DNA from: Paraburkholderia hiiakae
GTDB lineage: Bacteria; Pseudomonadota; Gammaproteobacteria; Burkholderiales; Burkholderiaceae
DNA: 64,000 nt
Reading direction: 5' to 3'
NCBI RefSeq assembly: GCF_904848665.1
Contig: NZ_CAJHCQ010000013.1
Coordinates: 62,001-126,000 of the forward strand
Shown: one piece after another, positions 1 through 8,861 of the stretch
Layout: every line of letters starts with the position of its first letter
Position numbering within the stretch: the first letter of the stretch is position 1
Translations under genes and position numbers: made by a program
Notes under the pieces: generated by a model
What the model was told of the DNA's origin: nothing
The model's database searches: none
Seen by the model: only the letters and a program-made list of their open reading frames with translations

Positions 1-349
1 CAAGACGCTGCGCCGCCTCTACGACGAAGGCGAGCGCTTCGACCTCGTGGTGCTCGATCCGCCCAAGTTCGCGGCCTCGCGCGAGCACGTGGACCGCGCC
101 GCGCGCGCCTACAAGGACATCAATCTCACGGGTCTCAAGCTGCTGCGTCCTGGCGGTCTGTTGTTCACGTATTCGTGCTCGGGTGCGATCGATTCGGCGC
201 TGTTCCAGAAGATCGTGGCGGGCGCCGCCGCCGACGCCAAGGTAGACGCGCGCATCCTCAAGCGCCTGGGCGCCGGCGTGGATCACCCGCTGCTCACGGC
301 GTTCCCGGAAGGCGAATATCTGAAAGGCCTGCTGTTGCAAATCGCCTGA
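1..349 (+). CDS. rlmI: Class I SAM-dependent rRNA methyltransferase, C-terminal part (RlmI-like)
   Basis: The reading frame is open from the left edge (frame starting at base 2), so this is the 3' end of a gene. The residue run DPPKF (positions 57-71) is the conserved motif of RlmI-type 23S rRNA m5C methyltransferases, where it follows the Rossmann SAM-binding fold. The later stretch LRPGGLLFTYSCSG resembles the family's catalytic-loop region. About 115 codons are visible; a full RlmI is near 400 residues, so the PUA domain and most of the methyltransferase fold lie outside. The rRNA target is inferred from the family, not readable here. Confidence 0.8.
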   Translation, partial: KTLRRLYDEGERFDLVVLDPPKFAASREHVDRAARAYKDINLTGLKLLRPGGLLFTYSCSGAIDSALFQKIVAGAAADAKVDARILKRLGAGVDHPLLTAFPEGEYLKGLLLQIA

Positions 350-477
350 GACGGCCTTATCTGAGGCGTTTCGGCGGCGCCGCTTGAGCGCCTTTCGGCG
401 CGTTCGTTCGCACCCCGATTAGGCCTCGCGCCCGGCCGCCGCATGCGGGCGCGGCGCAGATATGTTTCAATAGGAAG

Positions 478-491
478 TTATGTTGTAACAC
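478..491 (+). promoter_or_regulatory. Candidate Zur operator upstream of cobW
   Basis: The core TGTTGTAACA (481-490) is an interrupted palindrome (TGTT, 2 nt, AACA) matching the usual proteobacterial Zur-box core TGTTATAACA at 9 of 10 bases. It lies about 70 bp before the start codon of a CobW/ZNG-type GTPase with a long His-rich zinc-binding stretch. Such genes are commonly de-repressed by Zur in zinc shortage. The assignment is by motif and context only. Confidence 0.45.
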
Positions 492-559
492 TCGAAGGCA
501 GCGACAGCACGAAGCGGCGCGCCTGAACGTACCCCTCGAACACCTACCAGGCAGACAGC

Positions 560-1657
560 ATGGCAACCAGCATGATTCCCGTCACCATCCTGACCGGCTT
601 TCTCGGCAGCGGCAAAACCACGCTGCTCAAGCGCATCCTGAACGAGAAGCACGGCATGAAGATCGCCGTGATCGAGAACGAGTTCGGCGAAGAGAACATC
701 GACAACGAAATTCTCGTGCAAGACAGCACCGAGCAAATCATCCAGATGAGCAACGGCTGCATCTGCTGCACGATTCGCGGCGACCTCGCGCGCGTGCTCG
801 GCGACCTCGCGCAGCAAAAGCGCGACGGCAAGCTGGACTTCGAGCGTGTGGTGATCGAAACCACGGGTCTCGCGAATCCGGGTCCGGTCGCGCAAACGTT
901 CTTCATGGATAACGAGATCGCCGACGAATTCCTGCTGGACGCGATCATCACGCTCGTGGATGCCAAGCACGGCAATCATCAGCTCGACGAGCACGAAGTG
1001 GTGCAGCGCCAGGTGGGTTTCGCCGACCGCCTGTTCATCACGAAGGCCGACCTCGTCGACGAGAAGGAACTTGCCGACCTGCGTCATCGCGTGCTGCATA
1101 TGAACCCGAAGGCGCAGATTCGCCAGGTGAATTTCGGCGAGGCAGACATCAAGGAAGTGTTCGATCTGCGCGGCTTCAACCTGAACGCCAAGCTCGAAAT
1201 CGACCCGGACTTCCTCGCCGAAGACGACCACGACCACGACCACGATCATGCCCATGATCACGATCACGGCCACGATCACGCCGACTGCGACCACGATCAC
1301 GGCCAGTGCAGCCACGAAGGCCACGACCACGGCCACCATCACCATCACGCGCACCACGACGACAAGATCAAGTCGTTCGTCTACCGCAGCGACCGCCCGT
1401 TCGATCCGAACCGTCTGGAAGACTTCCTCGGCGGCATCCTGCAGATCTACGGCGAGCGCCTCCTGCGCTACAAGGGCGTGCTCTACATGAAGGGCGTGGA
1501 CCGCAAGGTGGTGTTCCAGGGCGTGCACCAGATGATGGGCAGCGATCTGGCCGCCAAATGGCTGCCAATCGAGAAGAAGAACAGCAAGATGGTGTTCATC
1601 GGCATCGAGCTGCCGCAGGACCTCATCACCGACGGGCTCGACGCCTGCCTCGCCTGA
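560..1657 (+). CDS. CobW/G3E-family GTPase, putative zinc metallochaperone
   Basis: A 365-residue G3E GTPase. The Walker A run GFLGSGKTT lies near residues 13-21, and the family hallmark CICC (Cys67, Cys69, Cys70) is the metal site at switch I. ETTGLANP and TKADLVD are the Walker B-like and base-specificity motifs. A striking His/Asp-rich stretch (about residues 226-272, with a run of five His) separates the GTPase domain from the C-terminal CobW_C domain and should bind zinc. The family delivers Zn or Co to client enzymes. A Zur-like box precedes it and a hairpin terminator follows. The neighbouring dksA encodes a zinc-site-depleted DksA, which fits a zinc-economy context. The exact client protein is unknown. 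Confidence 0.88.
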   Translation: MATSMIPVTILTGFLGSGKTTLLKRILNEKHGMKIAVIENEFGEENIDNEILVQDSTEQIIQMSNGCICCTIRGDLARVLGDLAQQKRDGKLDFERVVIETTGLANPGPVAQTFFMDNEIADEFLLDAIITLVDAKHGNHQLDEHEVVQRQVGFADRLFITKADLVDEKELADLRHRVLHMNPKAQIRQVNFGEADIKEVFDLRGFNLNAKLEIDPDFLAEDDHDHDHDHAHDHDHGHDHADCDHDHGQCSHEGHDHGHHHHHAHHDDKIKSFVYRSDRPFDPNRLEDFLGGILQIYGERLLRYKGVLYMKGVDRKVVFQGVHQMMGSDLAAKWLPIEKKNSKMVFIGIELPQDLITDGLDACLA

Positions 1658-1694
1658 CGGAATCCTCCCGCTTTTTAGGCTTTTTTCAGATACA

Positions 1695-1719
1695 CGCCCG
1701 GCCGCGAGCCGGGCGTTTT
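1695..1719 (+). terminator. Rho-independent terminator after cobW
   Basis: An 8-bp GC-rich stem (CGCCCGGC / GCCGGGCG) with a 5-nt loop is followed by a short T run, 37 bp past the cobW stop. Confidence 0.75.
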
Positions 1720-1911
1720 CGTCTGGACTTTTCGCGCCGCAACGTCGCGCCTGCGCTGCGTTTGCGGCCTGCGCGAAGACCTCTTCCCGCTTCGTGCGCC
1801 AAATAACGTACCCGACCATCGCTTTTTCACGATTGGCGCGTTATATTTTCTGGATATCGACCGGTCCGCGAACTGCCTGGAGACAGGCGGGCCACTGCAG
1901 GGATTTCCCGC

Positions 1912-1942
1912 TTGCGGCGCGAGTTTGCGGTTCGGTTACAAT
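1912..1942 (+). promoter_or_regulatory. Candidate dksA promoter in a 600-bp intergenic region
   Basis: The 607-bp gap between cobW and dksA holds the cobW terminator and no convincing gene. A good -10 (TACAAT, 1937-1942) is preceded by TTGCGG (1912-1917) at a long 19-bp spacing. If used, dksA would have a 5' leader of more than 300 nt. Short frames in the leader (for example 1912-2139) show no family features. Confidence 0.3.
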
Positions 1943-2264
1943 ACGGCCCCACTGGAAGAGAGGTGCCCCGGATATCAGCCGAGGGACGCCCCACCGGCAG
2001 CGCATCGCGTCGCAGCGCGCAGTCGGTACGATATATGCCTCAGGAGCATCTGAAGACCGGTTTCCAGAGGAGTTCGGCCCCGCAGCGGCGCTTCGGGCGT
2101 CACGACAGTTCATCGTCCGTGCCCGCCAGCGCGCAATAACGGCGCGGTAACTGCGCCTGGCAAAGTGGTAAAGGTTGGTAAAGGCCACCGCGGCCACTGC
2201 GGGCAACACAAAAGTGCAGGCAAGATGTGCCAGTTTTGCCTCACTCATTGAAGAAGCAAGCCAG

Positions 2265-2684
2265 ATGACGACGAAACGACTCTTGACCGAAGCCGAAATC
2301 CTGAAGATGAGCGACAAGGATTACATGAACGAGGATCAGCTCGCCTTCTTCAAGAACCGGCTCGAACAGCTGCAGGCGGAAATCCTCCGCAATGCGGGCC
2401 AGACCACTGAGAATCTGCGCGAAACCGTGATCGTTCCCGATCCGGCTGACCGCGCGACGATCGAAGAAGAGCACGCGCTCGAGCTGCGCACGCGGGACCG
2501 CGAGCGCAAGCTGCTCAAGAAGGTGCAGCAATCGCTCGCTCGCATCGATTCCGGCGACTACGGCTGGTGCGAAGAAACGGGCGAGCCGATCGGCATCCCG
2601 CGTCTGCTCGCGCGCCCGACCGCCACGCTCTCGCTCGAAGCGCAGGAGCGCCGCGAACTGCGCCAGAAGCTGTTCGGCGATTGA
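2265..2684 (+). CDS. dksA: RNA polymerase-binding transcription factor DksA (zinc-site-depleted form)
   Basis: A 139-residue protein; the ATG at 2265 gives the usual start MTTKRLLTEAE, and the longer upstream frame is not conserved-looking. DksA binds the RNA polymerase secondary channel and with ppGpp reprograms rRNA and amino-acid promoters. The coiled-coil tip DPADRAT (about residues 62-68) is intact. The four zinc-finger cysteine positions of E. coli DksA read Cys102, Thr105, Ser123, Ala126, so only one zinc ligand remains. This resembles Zn-independent DksA2-type proteins. It lies downstream of a zinc-linked CobW GTPase and upstream of hslVU, with its own terminator. Confidence 0.93.
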   Translation: MTTKRLLTEAEILKMSDKDYMNEDQLAFFKNRLEQLQAEILRNAGQTTENLRETVIVPDPADRATIEEEHALELRTRDRERKLLKKVQQSLARIDSGDYGWCEETGEPIGIPRLLARPTATLSLEAQERRELRQKLFGD

Positions 2685-2741
2685 GCTTTTTTCTGGCCGC
2701 AAAGCCCTGCTTGCGCGGCTAGCGACTTGCCTTCCCTGTCG

Positions 2742-2769
2742 AAGCGCACGGAGCACCGTGCGCTTTTTT
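2742..2769 (+). terminator. Rho-independent terminator after dksA
   Basis: A perfect 10-bp stem (AAGCGCACGG / CCGTGCGCTT) with a 4-nt loop is followed by a T run, 57 bp after the dksA stop. The rest of the 397-bp dksA-hslV gap shows only the promoter candidate listed next. Confidence 0.85.
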
Positions 2770-2872
2770 CTTTTGCGCGCGCGCGTTTTTCTTCAGCCTT
2801 CTGCATCCTTCCCCCGTGCGCGCTCGCGCCGTTGGGCACCTCGCCACCGCGCCGTTTTCTGCGCCCGCGGCC

Positions 2873-2898
2873 CTTGATATGCCCATCGCCGCCCTAAA
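2873..2898 (+). promoter_or_regulatory. Candidate heat-shock (sigma32-type) promoter of hslVU
   Basis: CTTGATA (2873-2879) and CCCTAAA (2892-2898), 12 bp apart, resemble the sigma32 elements CTTGAAA and CCCCATNT. hslVU is a classic heat-shock operon. The spacing is at the short end, and the leader would be about 175 nt. Confidence 0.4.
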
Positions 2899-3081
2899 CT
2901 TCACGTGATATGCGCTCGCCGCGCGCCAGAGGCGCTCGCGACGCACCCGGATTCAGGGCAGTGGCGCCGCAATGCACGCAAAGCGGCATGCGAAACGCGC
3001 GAGCGCCGCTGCGCCCACCCGAAAGCGGCAGGCATTCCACCTACGCATCCAACCCGGCATCAACGGTAAAAAGGAACGCAC

Positions 3082-3618
3082 ATGGAGCAATTTCACGGCA
3101 CGACGATCGTATCCGTGCGGCGCGGCGACAAAGTCGCGCTCGGCGGGGACGGCCAGGTCACGCTCGGCAATATCGTCATGAAGGGTGGCGCGAAGAAGGT
3201 CCGGCGCATTTATGGCGGCAAGGTCATGGTCGGCTTCGCCGGCGGCACCGCCGATGCGTTCTCGCTGCTCGACCGCTTCGAAGCCAAGCTCGAAAAGCAT
3301 CAGGGCAACCTCACACGCGCCGCCGTCGAACTCGCCAAGGACTGGCGCACCGACCGCATGCTGCGCCGCCTCGAAGCCATGCTGATCGCCGCCGACGCGA
3401 CCACGACGCTCGTGATCACCGGCAACGGCGACGTGCTCGACCCCGAAGAAGGGATCTGCGCGATCGGCTCGGGCGGCGCGTATGCGCAGGCCGCGGCTCG
3501 CGCGCTCGTGGAGAACACCGAACTCTCGCCGCGCGAGATCGTCGAAAAGTCGCTCGCGATCGCGGGCGACATGTGCATCTACACGAATCACAACCGCGTG
3601 ATCGAAATCATCGAATAA
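3082..3618 (+). CDS. hslV: ATP-dependent protease peptidase subunit HslV
   Basis: A 178-residue HslV (ClpQ), the proteasome-like peptidase that forms a double hexamer and pairs with HslU for cytoplasmic protein quality control. The N-terminus MEQFHGTTIVSVRRG shows a six-residue propeptide before the catalytic Thr (TTIVSVRR). GGDGQVTLGN and GFAGGTADAF are diagnostic of the family. The ATG at 3082 is preceded by AAAAAGGAACGCAC, giving a good ribosome site. hslU follows 37 bp downstream. Confidence 0.97.
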   Translation: MEQFHGTTIVSVRRGDKVALGGDGQVTLGNIVMKGGAKKVRRIYGGKVMVGFAGGTADAFSLLDRFEAKLEKHQGNLTRAAVELAKDWRTDRMLRRLEAMLIAADATTTLVITGNGDVLDPEEGICAIGSGGAYAQAAARALVENTELSPREIVEKSLAIAGDMCIYTNHNRVIEIIE

Positions 3619-3655
3619 CTCGCGTAACCCGCCGGACACACGAGAAGGAATCAGG

Positions 3656-5008
3656 ATGAGCACCATGACCCCCGCCGAGATCGTCTCGGAACTCGACAAG
3701 CACATCATCGGCCAGGCGAACGCGAAGAAGGCCGTGGCCGTCGCGCTGCGCAACCGCTGGCGCCGCCAGCAGGTGGCCGACCCGCTGCGCCAGGAAATCA
3801 CGCCGAAGAACATCCTCATGATCGGGCCGACGGGCGTCGGCAAGACTGAGATCGCGCGGCGTCTCGCGAAGCTTGCCGATGCGCCTTTCATCAAGATCGA
3901 AGCGACGAAGTTCACCGAAGTGGGCTACGTCGGCCGCGACGTGGACAGCATCGTGCGCGACCTCATCGAGATTTCGGTGAAGCAGACGCGCGAATCGGAA
4001 ATGCGCAAAGTGCGCAGCAAGGCCACCGACCAGGCCGAGGACCGCATTCTCGACATCCTGCTGCCGAGCGCGCGTCCCGTAGGTTTCGGTTCGTCTGATG
4101 CAACGAGCCATGCCGAAGGCGGTGACAACGCCACGCGCCAGACCTTCCGCAAGCGCCTGCGCGAAGGTCAGCTCGACGACAAGGAAATCGAGCTCGACGT
4201 CGAGCAGCCGCAAGCGGGCATGGACATCATGGGGCCGCCGGGCATGGAGGACATGACCGAGCAGATCCGCTCGATGTTCGCCAATCTCGGCGGCGGCAAG
4301 AAAACGCGCCGCAAGCTCAAGGTGAAGGAAGCGCTCAAGGTTCTCACCGACGAAGAAGCGTCGAAGATGCTCAACGACGAAGAGGTCAAGGCCAAAGCCG
4401 TGCAGAACGTCGAACAGAACGGCATCGTGTTCCTCGACGAAATCGACAAGATCGCCTCACGCAACAACGAAGGCAGCGGCGGCGGTGAGGTTTCGCGCCA
4501 GGGCGTGCAGCGCGATCTGCTGCCGCTCGTGGAAGGCACGACCATCAACACGAAGTACGGGATGGTGAAGACCGATCACGTCCTGTTCATCGCGAGCGGC
4601 GCGTTCCATCTCTCGAAGCCGAGCGATCTGATCCCCGAACTGCAGGGCCGGTTCCCGATTCGCGTGGAACTCGATTCGCTCTCCGTGAAGGACTTCGAAG
4701 CGATTCTGGTCGCGACCGATGCCAGCCTCGTCAAGCAGTATCAGGCGCTGCTCGCAACCGAGGACGTGCAGCTCGACTTCGCCGAAGACGGCATTCGCCG
4801 CCTCGCGGAGATCGCCTTCTCCGTGAACGAGAAGACCGAGAATATTGGCGCGCGCCGCCTCTACACGGTGATCGAAAAGCTGCTGGAAGACGTGTCGTTC
4901 GCGGCCGGCAATCACGCGGGCAAGAGCGTGACGATCGACGCAGCCTACGTCGACAAGGCGCTCGGCGAAGTGGCGCAGGACGAAGACCTGTCGCGCTACG
5001 TGCTCTAA
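3656..5008 (+). CDS. hslU: HslU ATPase subunit of HslVU protease
   Basis: A 450-residue AAA+ unfoldase. Walker A GPTGVGKT sits at residues 57-64 and Walker B VFLDEIDK near residues 258-265. The I-domain lies between them (about 110-235) and carries the Gly/Met-rich stretch MDIMGPPGMED. The C-terminal LSRYVL is the tail that docks in HslV to activate it. Length matches the family. An AAGGAATC ribosome site precedes the ATG, and a strong bidirectional terminator ends the operon. Confidence 0.97.
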   Translation: MSTMTPAEIVSELDKHIIGQANAKKAVAVALRNRWRRQQVADPLRQEITPKNILMIGPTGVGKTEIARRLAKLADAPFIKIEATKFTEVGYVGRDVDSIVRDLIEISVKQTRESEMRKVRSKATDQAEDRILDILLPSARPVGFGSSDATSHAEGGDNATRQTFRKRLREGQLDDKEIELDVEQPQAGMDIMGPPGMEDMTEQIRSMFANLGGGKKTRRKLKVKEALKVLTDEEASKMLNDEEVKAKAVQNVEQNGIVFLDEIDKIASRNNEGSGGGEVSRQGVQRDLLPLVEGTTINTKYGMVKTDHVLFIASGAFHLSKPSDLIPELQGRFPIRVELDSLSVKDFEAILVATDASLVKQYQALLATEDVQLDFAEDGIRRLAEIAFSVNEKTENIGARRLYTVIEKLLEDVSFAAGNHAGKSVTIDAAYVDKALGEVAQDEDLSRYVL

Positions 5009-5028
5009 GTACGAAGCATGACGCATGA

Positions 5029-5058
5029 AAAAGGGACCCCGCGGGGTCCCTTTTCTTT
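5029..5058. terminator. Bidirectional terminator between hslU and regA-type gene
   Basis: A perfect 26-nt palindrome (5029-5054): AAAAGGGACCCC, then GC, then its complement, with T runs on both strands. It serves the convergent hslU (+) and response regulator (-) genes. Confidence 0.9.
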
Positions 5059-5075
5059 TGGCGCGTCTGGTGTGT

Positions 5076-5618
5076 TTACTGGCGCACCGGGCGCTTCGCG
5101 AGCTTGCGTTGCAGCGTGCGCCGGTGCATGTTGAGCGCGCGCGCCGTGGCCGAGATGTTGCCGTTGTGCTCGGCCAGCACGCGCTGGATGTGCTCCCATT
5201 CGAGGCGCGCAACCGAGAGCGGCGCCGGGTGCTCGATGGCTTCTTCGGCCTGCATCGCGCTCGCATCGCTTTGGAGTGCCGAGAGAATCATCTCGACGTT
5301 CGCGGGCTTGGCGAGATAGTTGTCCGCGCCGTCCTTCACGGCTTGCACCGCGGTGGCGATGCTCGCGTAACCCGTGAGTACGAGCATACGGGCGTCCGGC
5401 TGCAGTTCGCGCAGCGGCGCGATGAGCGACAGGCCTGAATCGTTGCCGAGATGCAAGTCCACGGTGATCTGCGAGAACTTGTGCTGGTTGGCGAAACGAA
5501 TCGCCTCTTCCGCATTGTGTGCCTGCTTCACCTCGAAGCCACGCCGCGTGAGGCCGCGCGTGAGGATGTCGGAGAACACTTCGTCGTCGTCGATGACCAG
5601 AAAACTCATATCGCTCAT
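5076..5618 (-). CDS. regA: RegA/RoxR-type redox response regulator
   Basis: A 180-residue response regulator with an N-terminal receiver (Asp10, Asp11; phospho-acceptor Asp54; the TGYAS and KPA switch residues) and a C-terminal Fis-type helix-turn-helix. The end, with TARALNMHRRTLQRKL, is nearly the invariant DNA-binding motif of RegA/PrrA/ActR/RoxR. These control respiration, redox balance and, in some species, carbon and nitrogen fixation. The start MSDMSFLVIDDD is preceded by GGAG. The cognate kinase gene ends 18 bp upstream on the same strand, so kinase then regulator form an operon. The symbol follows Rhodobacter usage. Confidence 0.88.
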   Translation of the reverse strand: MSDMSFLVIDDDEVFSDILTRGLTRRGFEVKQAHNAEEAIRFANQHKFSQITVDLHLGNDSGLSLIAPLRELQPDARMLVLTGYASIATAVQAVKDGADNYLAKPANVEMILSALQSDASAMQAEEAIEHPAPLSVARLEWEHIQRVLAEHNGNISATARALNMHRRTLQRKLAKRPVRQ

Positions 5619-5636
5619 GCCTAATTCTCCGTGTTG

Positions 5637-7082
5637 TTACGCGGCGTCGGGCCGGCCCGGCCCCTCGCCTGATCCAATCTCCGAACCCGCGGACGCTGCG
5701 ACTTCTCGCGCCGCTGCCGCCGGGTTCGCCTGACCCGCCTCACCCGCCTTGACCTGCTTCGCCGGCAAGCGCAGCACCGCACGGGTGCCGCGCGCGCGGC
5801 GCGTGCGCGTGCCGCTGCCGGTTGCGGCTCCGGCCGACGTCCCGTCGTCCGCGCCACTCACTTCGCCCGACGCGCTGCCGGGCGGCGTGACGTCATTGAG
5901 CTCGATCGAGCCGCCAAGCCGCGCCGCCGACGAAAACGCCAGATACAGGCCGACGCCGTGACCGCCCTGGGTGCTGTCCACGGGCGCTGCGCCGAGCGAG
6001 GCGCGCAGCGATGACGGAATGCCAGGCCCCGCATCGCAGACTTCGAAATCGACATAACCGGCTCGCGCGGCGGCATAGGCGCGCAAGGTCACGAAATCGC
6101 GGCTGGCGCGCGCGGCGTTGTCGAGCAGGATGGTGAGGATCTGACCAACCGCGACGGTATCGTCGAGGGCGAAGTCGCCCGGTCCATTGTCGACGAGTTC
6201 GAACTTCACATGCGGATGGCGCAGGCGCCATTGCTCGACGAACGGCCCGAGCCATTCGCTCACGACCTGGCGCGCGCCCGTGGACGAAGCGCGGCTCCTG
6301 AGGCGTGCGAGCGCCGAGGTGCAAAGCGAGATCTGCTTGTCGAGCAGTTCGAGGTCGGCGGAGTACGGCGCGAGGCCCTTGTCCGTGCGCGCGACATCGC
6401 GCAGTTCCTCGGTCAGCATGGCGATGGTCGAGAGTGGCGTGCCGATCTCGTGCGCCACCGTGGCGGCCTGCACGCCCAGCGCCACGGCGCGCTCGTCGCG
6501 CAACAAGCGCTGCTGCGCGTCGCCGAGCGCGGTGTCGCGCTGGCGCAGCGCGCGCGACATACGCGCGACGAACCACACGATCAAGCACACGCTCACCATG
6601 AAGTTCACCCACATGCCCGCGCGATAGTAGTCGAACAGGTTGGCGGGATTGTCGAGATTGAGCGGAACGTTGTCGAAGCCGAGCAGCACGTAGCAGGCCA
6701 CGGCGAAGGCCGCGAGCCACGCGGTGAGATACCACGGCAGCACGGCAGCCGCGATGGCGAGCGAGGGCAGATAAAGCGAGACGAACGGATTGGTCGTGCC
6801 GCCCGAAAGAAAGAGCAGCGCGGAGAGCGCACCGAGGTCGACCCAAAGCTGGCCGAACAATTCGAGATTCGACTCGGGACGATCCTGCGTGACGCGCAGC
6901 CAGGTCACGCCGTTGAACGCCACTTCCATGGCGATCACGAACAGCATGGCGGGCAGCGGCAACTGCACGCCAATGAAGAGTTGCACGAACGCGATCGTGC
7001 AGAGCTGGCCGATGATGGCGAGACTGCGCAGCCAGAACAGATGGCTGAGATTGACACGAGCACTGACGGTTATGCGATGCAT
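5637..7082 (-). CDS. regB: RegB/RoxS-type redox-sensing histidine kinase
   Basis: A 481-residue membrane kinase. Six hydrophobic segments fill about residues 15-180. The loop motif GGTTNPF (94-100) is the GGxxNPF ubiquinone-binding signature of RegB. The H-box AHEIGTPLS has its phospho-acceptor at His211. Cys254, 43 residues further on, occupies the place of the redox-switch cysteine (RegB Cys265). ATPase boxes follow (DNAARA, DAGPGIP, GHGVGLYL). An Ala/Pro/Gly-rich tail of about 60 residues follows the ATPase domain and is low complexity. The family senses the quinone pool and phosphorylates RegA. Confidence 0.88.
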   Translation of the reverse strand: MHRITVSARVNLSHLFWLRSLAIIGQLCTIAFVQLFIGVQLPLPAMLFVIAMEVAFNGVTWLRVTQDRPESNLELFGQLWVDLGALSALLFLSGGTTNPFVSLYLPSLAIAAAVLPWYLTAWLAAFAVACYVLLGFDNVPLNLDNPANLFDYYRAGMWVNFMVSVCLIVWFVARMSRALRQRDTALGDAQQRLLRDERAVALGVQAATVAHEIGTPLSTIAMLTEELRDVARTDKGLAPYSADLELLDKQISLCTSALARLRSRASSTGARQVVSEWLGPFVEQWRLRHPHVKFELVDNGPGDFALDDTVAVGQILTILLDNAARASRDFVTLRAYAAARAGYVDFEVCDAGPGIPSSLRASLGAAPVDSTQGGHGVGLYLAFSSAARLGGSIELNDVTPPGSASGEVSGADDGTSAGAATGSGTRTRRARGTRAVLRLPAKQVKAGEAGQANPAAAAREVAASAGSEIGSGEGPGRPDAA

Positions 7083-7199
7083 GCTGTCAGTTTACCGGTT
7101 AAGACTTGTCTGATTCATTATCTTGAAAAGGTTTGCTTCAATCTATGTCATCCGCCGACCACATTTACTTCGGCGCTTTCTGACAAGCAAGAAGGAATC

Positions 7200-8861
7200 A
7201 TGCAGACCTCGCTTCCTCGCGCGCTCCAACCTGTGCGCAATCTCTTTCTCGATTTCATCGACGCGGCGGCGGCCGGTGGGACCGCCAAGGCAACCGATGC
7301 GTCCGCACACGAATTGCTGGCCGCCACGCGCACCTTGATGCGTGGCTTCGACGACGACACACTCATGCTCATCGCCGCCGGCGCTCAGGATAGCGCTCTG
7401 GCGGAAGATGCCGTGCGCGTGAGCGCTGCGATCGCCCGGCTCGCGCCGAAGCGGGCCGCCGCGTGGTTCGCAGCGGGCCTTGCGCTGCAGTTTGCAAACC
7501 GTCACGCCGAAGCGGTAGAACCTTACCGCCACGCGCTGACGATCACGCGTACGTTTCCAAATCTGCGCAACAATCTTGCAACGGCATTGATGCAGATCAA
7601 TTTTGGAGATGCCGAGATTCTGCCGCTGCTCGAAGAAACGGTCGCCGAAGAGCCCGGCAACGTCAACGCCTGGATCAACCTTGCGCGCGTATTCCCAACG
7701 GACAGTGACCCGGCGCGTCCGATCGAAGCCAGCCGCCGAGCGCTCGAACTCGCACCGCAGAGCCCGCTCGCCCTGAACAACTACGCGATGGCCTGCAAGG
7801 AAGCGCAGCAGTGGGACGAGGCCGAACGCGCCGCGCGCGCCGGCTGCCAGTATGCGCCCAACGACGCATCGCTACGCCTGAACCTGTCGATGACCCAGCT
7901 TCTGCGCGGTAACTATGCCGAAGGCTGGCCCGGACACGAGATGCGCTGGCAGGGGGCGAGCGAGCTGGCCGCGGGCCGCCCGGTCTTCCCGAAGCCGCAG
8001 TGGCGCGGCGAGCCGCTCGCGGGCCGCACGTTACTGGTATGGGGCGAGCAGGGCATGGGCGACCTGCTGCAGTTCTGCCGCTACGTACCCATGCTCGCCG
8101 AGCGCGTGCATCGCGAAGGCGGCCGGCTCGTCTGGAATTCGTTCCCGCAGATGGGCGCCCTGCTCGCGCGCAGCCTGGGCGGTCGTTGCGACCTGTACTG
8201 CGCGGGTGGACCCGTCGAAAACCTGCCGGACTACGATTGCGAAGTCTCGCTGTTGAGCCTGCCGCTTATTTTCGGCACGGAGGAAGTGACGATCCCGGGC
8301 CCCACGGGTTATCTCAAGGCCGATCCCGAAGCGGCGGCGCATTGGCGCGAGCGCCTTGCGGGCGAAAAGCGCCTGAAGGTCGGGCTCGCGTGGACGGGCA
8401 GCCTCACGCACAAACGCAACCCCTTTCGTCGCGTCGGGCTCGACCGGTATGCCCAGCATTTCGGCGGCATCGAGGGCGTGGCGTTCTACTCGCTGCAGCC
8501 CGGCGCGGAGAAAGACGTCGCGGCGGCGCATGAGGCCGGCTTCGAGGTGAGCGACTTCAGCGCGCAGTGGAAAACCTTCGACGACTCCGCGGCCTTCGTC
8601 GACTCGCTCGATCTGGTGATTTCCGTGTGCACGTCGAGCGCACACCTCGCGGGTGCGCTCGGCAAGCGCGCCTGGGTCTTGCTCGACGTGAATCCGCATT
8701 GGGTCTGGCTGCTCGACCGCAGCGACAGCCCGTGGTATCCGAATACCCGGCTGTACCGGCAAAAGACGTTCAAACAGTGGGAGCCCGTGCTCGACGAGGT
8801 GAGCGCCGATCTCGCGGCGCTCGCGCGCGGTGCGCAACTCGGTGCGCGAGTCAAGGCATAG
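7200..8861 (+). CDS. TPR-repeat protein with glycosyltransferase-like C-terminal domain
   Basis: 553 residues from the ATG at 7200, which has AAGGA just before it; the frame extends upstream only as the antisense of the kinase gene. The first half (about residues 60-240) is made of TPR-like helical repeats. The second half has a GT-B-like fold: WGEQGMGDLLQFCRY, KVGLAWTGS, and DLVISVCTSSAHLAGALGK. The last matches the nucleotide-sugar-binding end seen in TPR/glycosyltransferase family 9 and 41-like proteins. Such proteins are often linked to surface polysaccharide or flagellin glycosylation, but no such genes are nearby. The substrate is unknown. It is divergent from the regB-type gene. Confidence 0.7.
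   Translation: MQTSLPRALQPVRNLFLDFIDAAAAGGTAKATDASAHELLAATRTLMRGFDDDTLMLIAAGAQDSALAEDAVRVSAAIARLAPKRAAAWFAAGLALQFANRHAEAVEPYRHALTITRTFPNLRNNLATALMQINFGDAEILPLLEETVAEEPGNVNAWINLARVFPTDSDPARPIEASRRALELAPQSPLALNNYAMACKEAQQWDEAERAARAGCQYAPNDASLRLNLSMTQLLRGNYAEGWPGHEMRWQGASELAAGRPVFPKPQWRGEPLAGRTLLVWGEQGMGDLLQFCRYVPMLAERVHREGGRLVWNSFPQMGALLARSLGGRCDLYCAGGPVENLPDYDCEVSLLSLPLIFGTEEVTIPGPTGYLKADPEAAAHWRERLAGEKRLKVGLAWTGSLTHKRNPFRRVGLDRYAQHFGGIEGVAFYSLQPGAEKDVAAAHEAGFEVSDFSAQWKTFDDSAAFVDSLDLVISVCTSSAHLAGALGKRAWVLLDVNPHWVWLLDRSDSPWYPNTRLYRQKTFKQWEPVLDEVSADLAALARGAQLGARVKA

Noticed and set aside
467..1819. 450-residue minus-strand open frame
   Set aside because: Antisense of cobW; its Val/His-rich run merely mirrors the His/Asp-rich codons of the GTPase.
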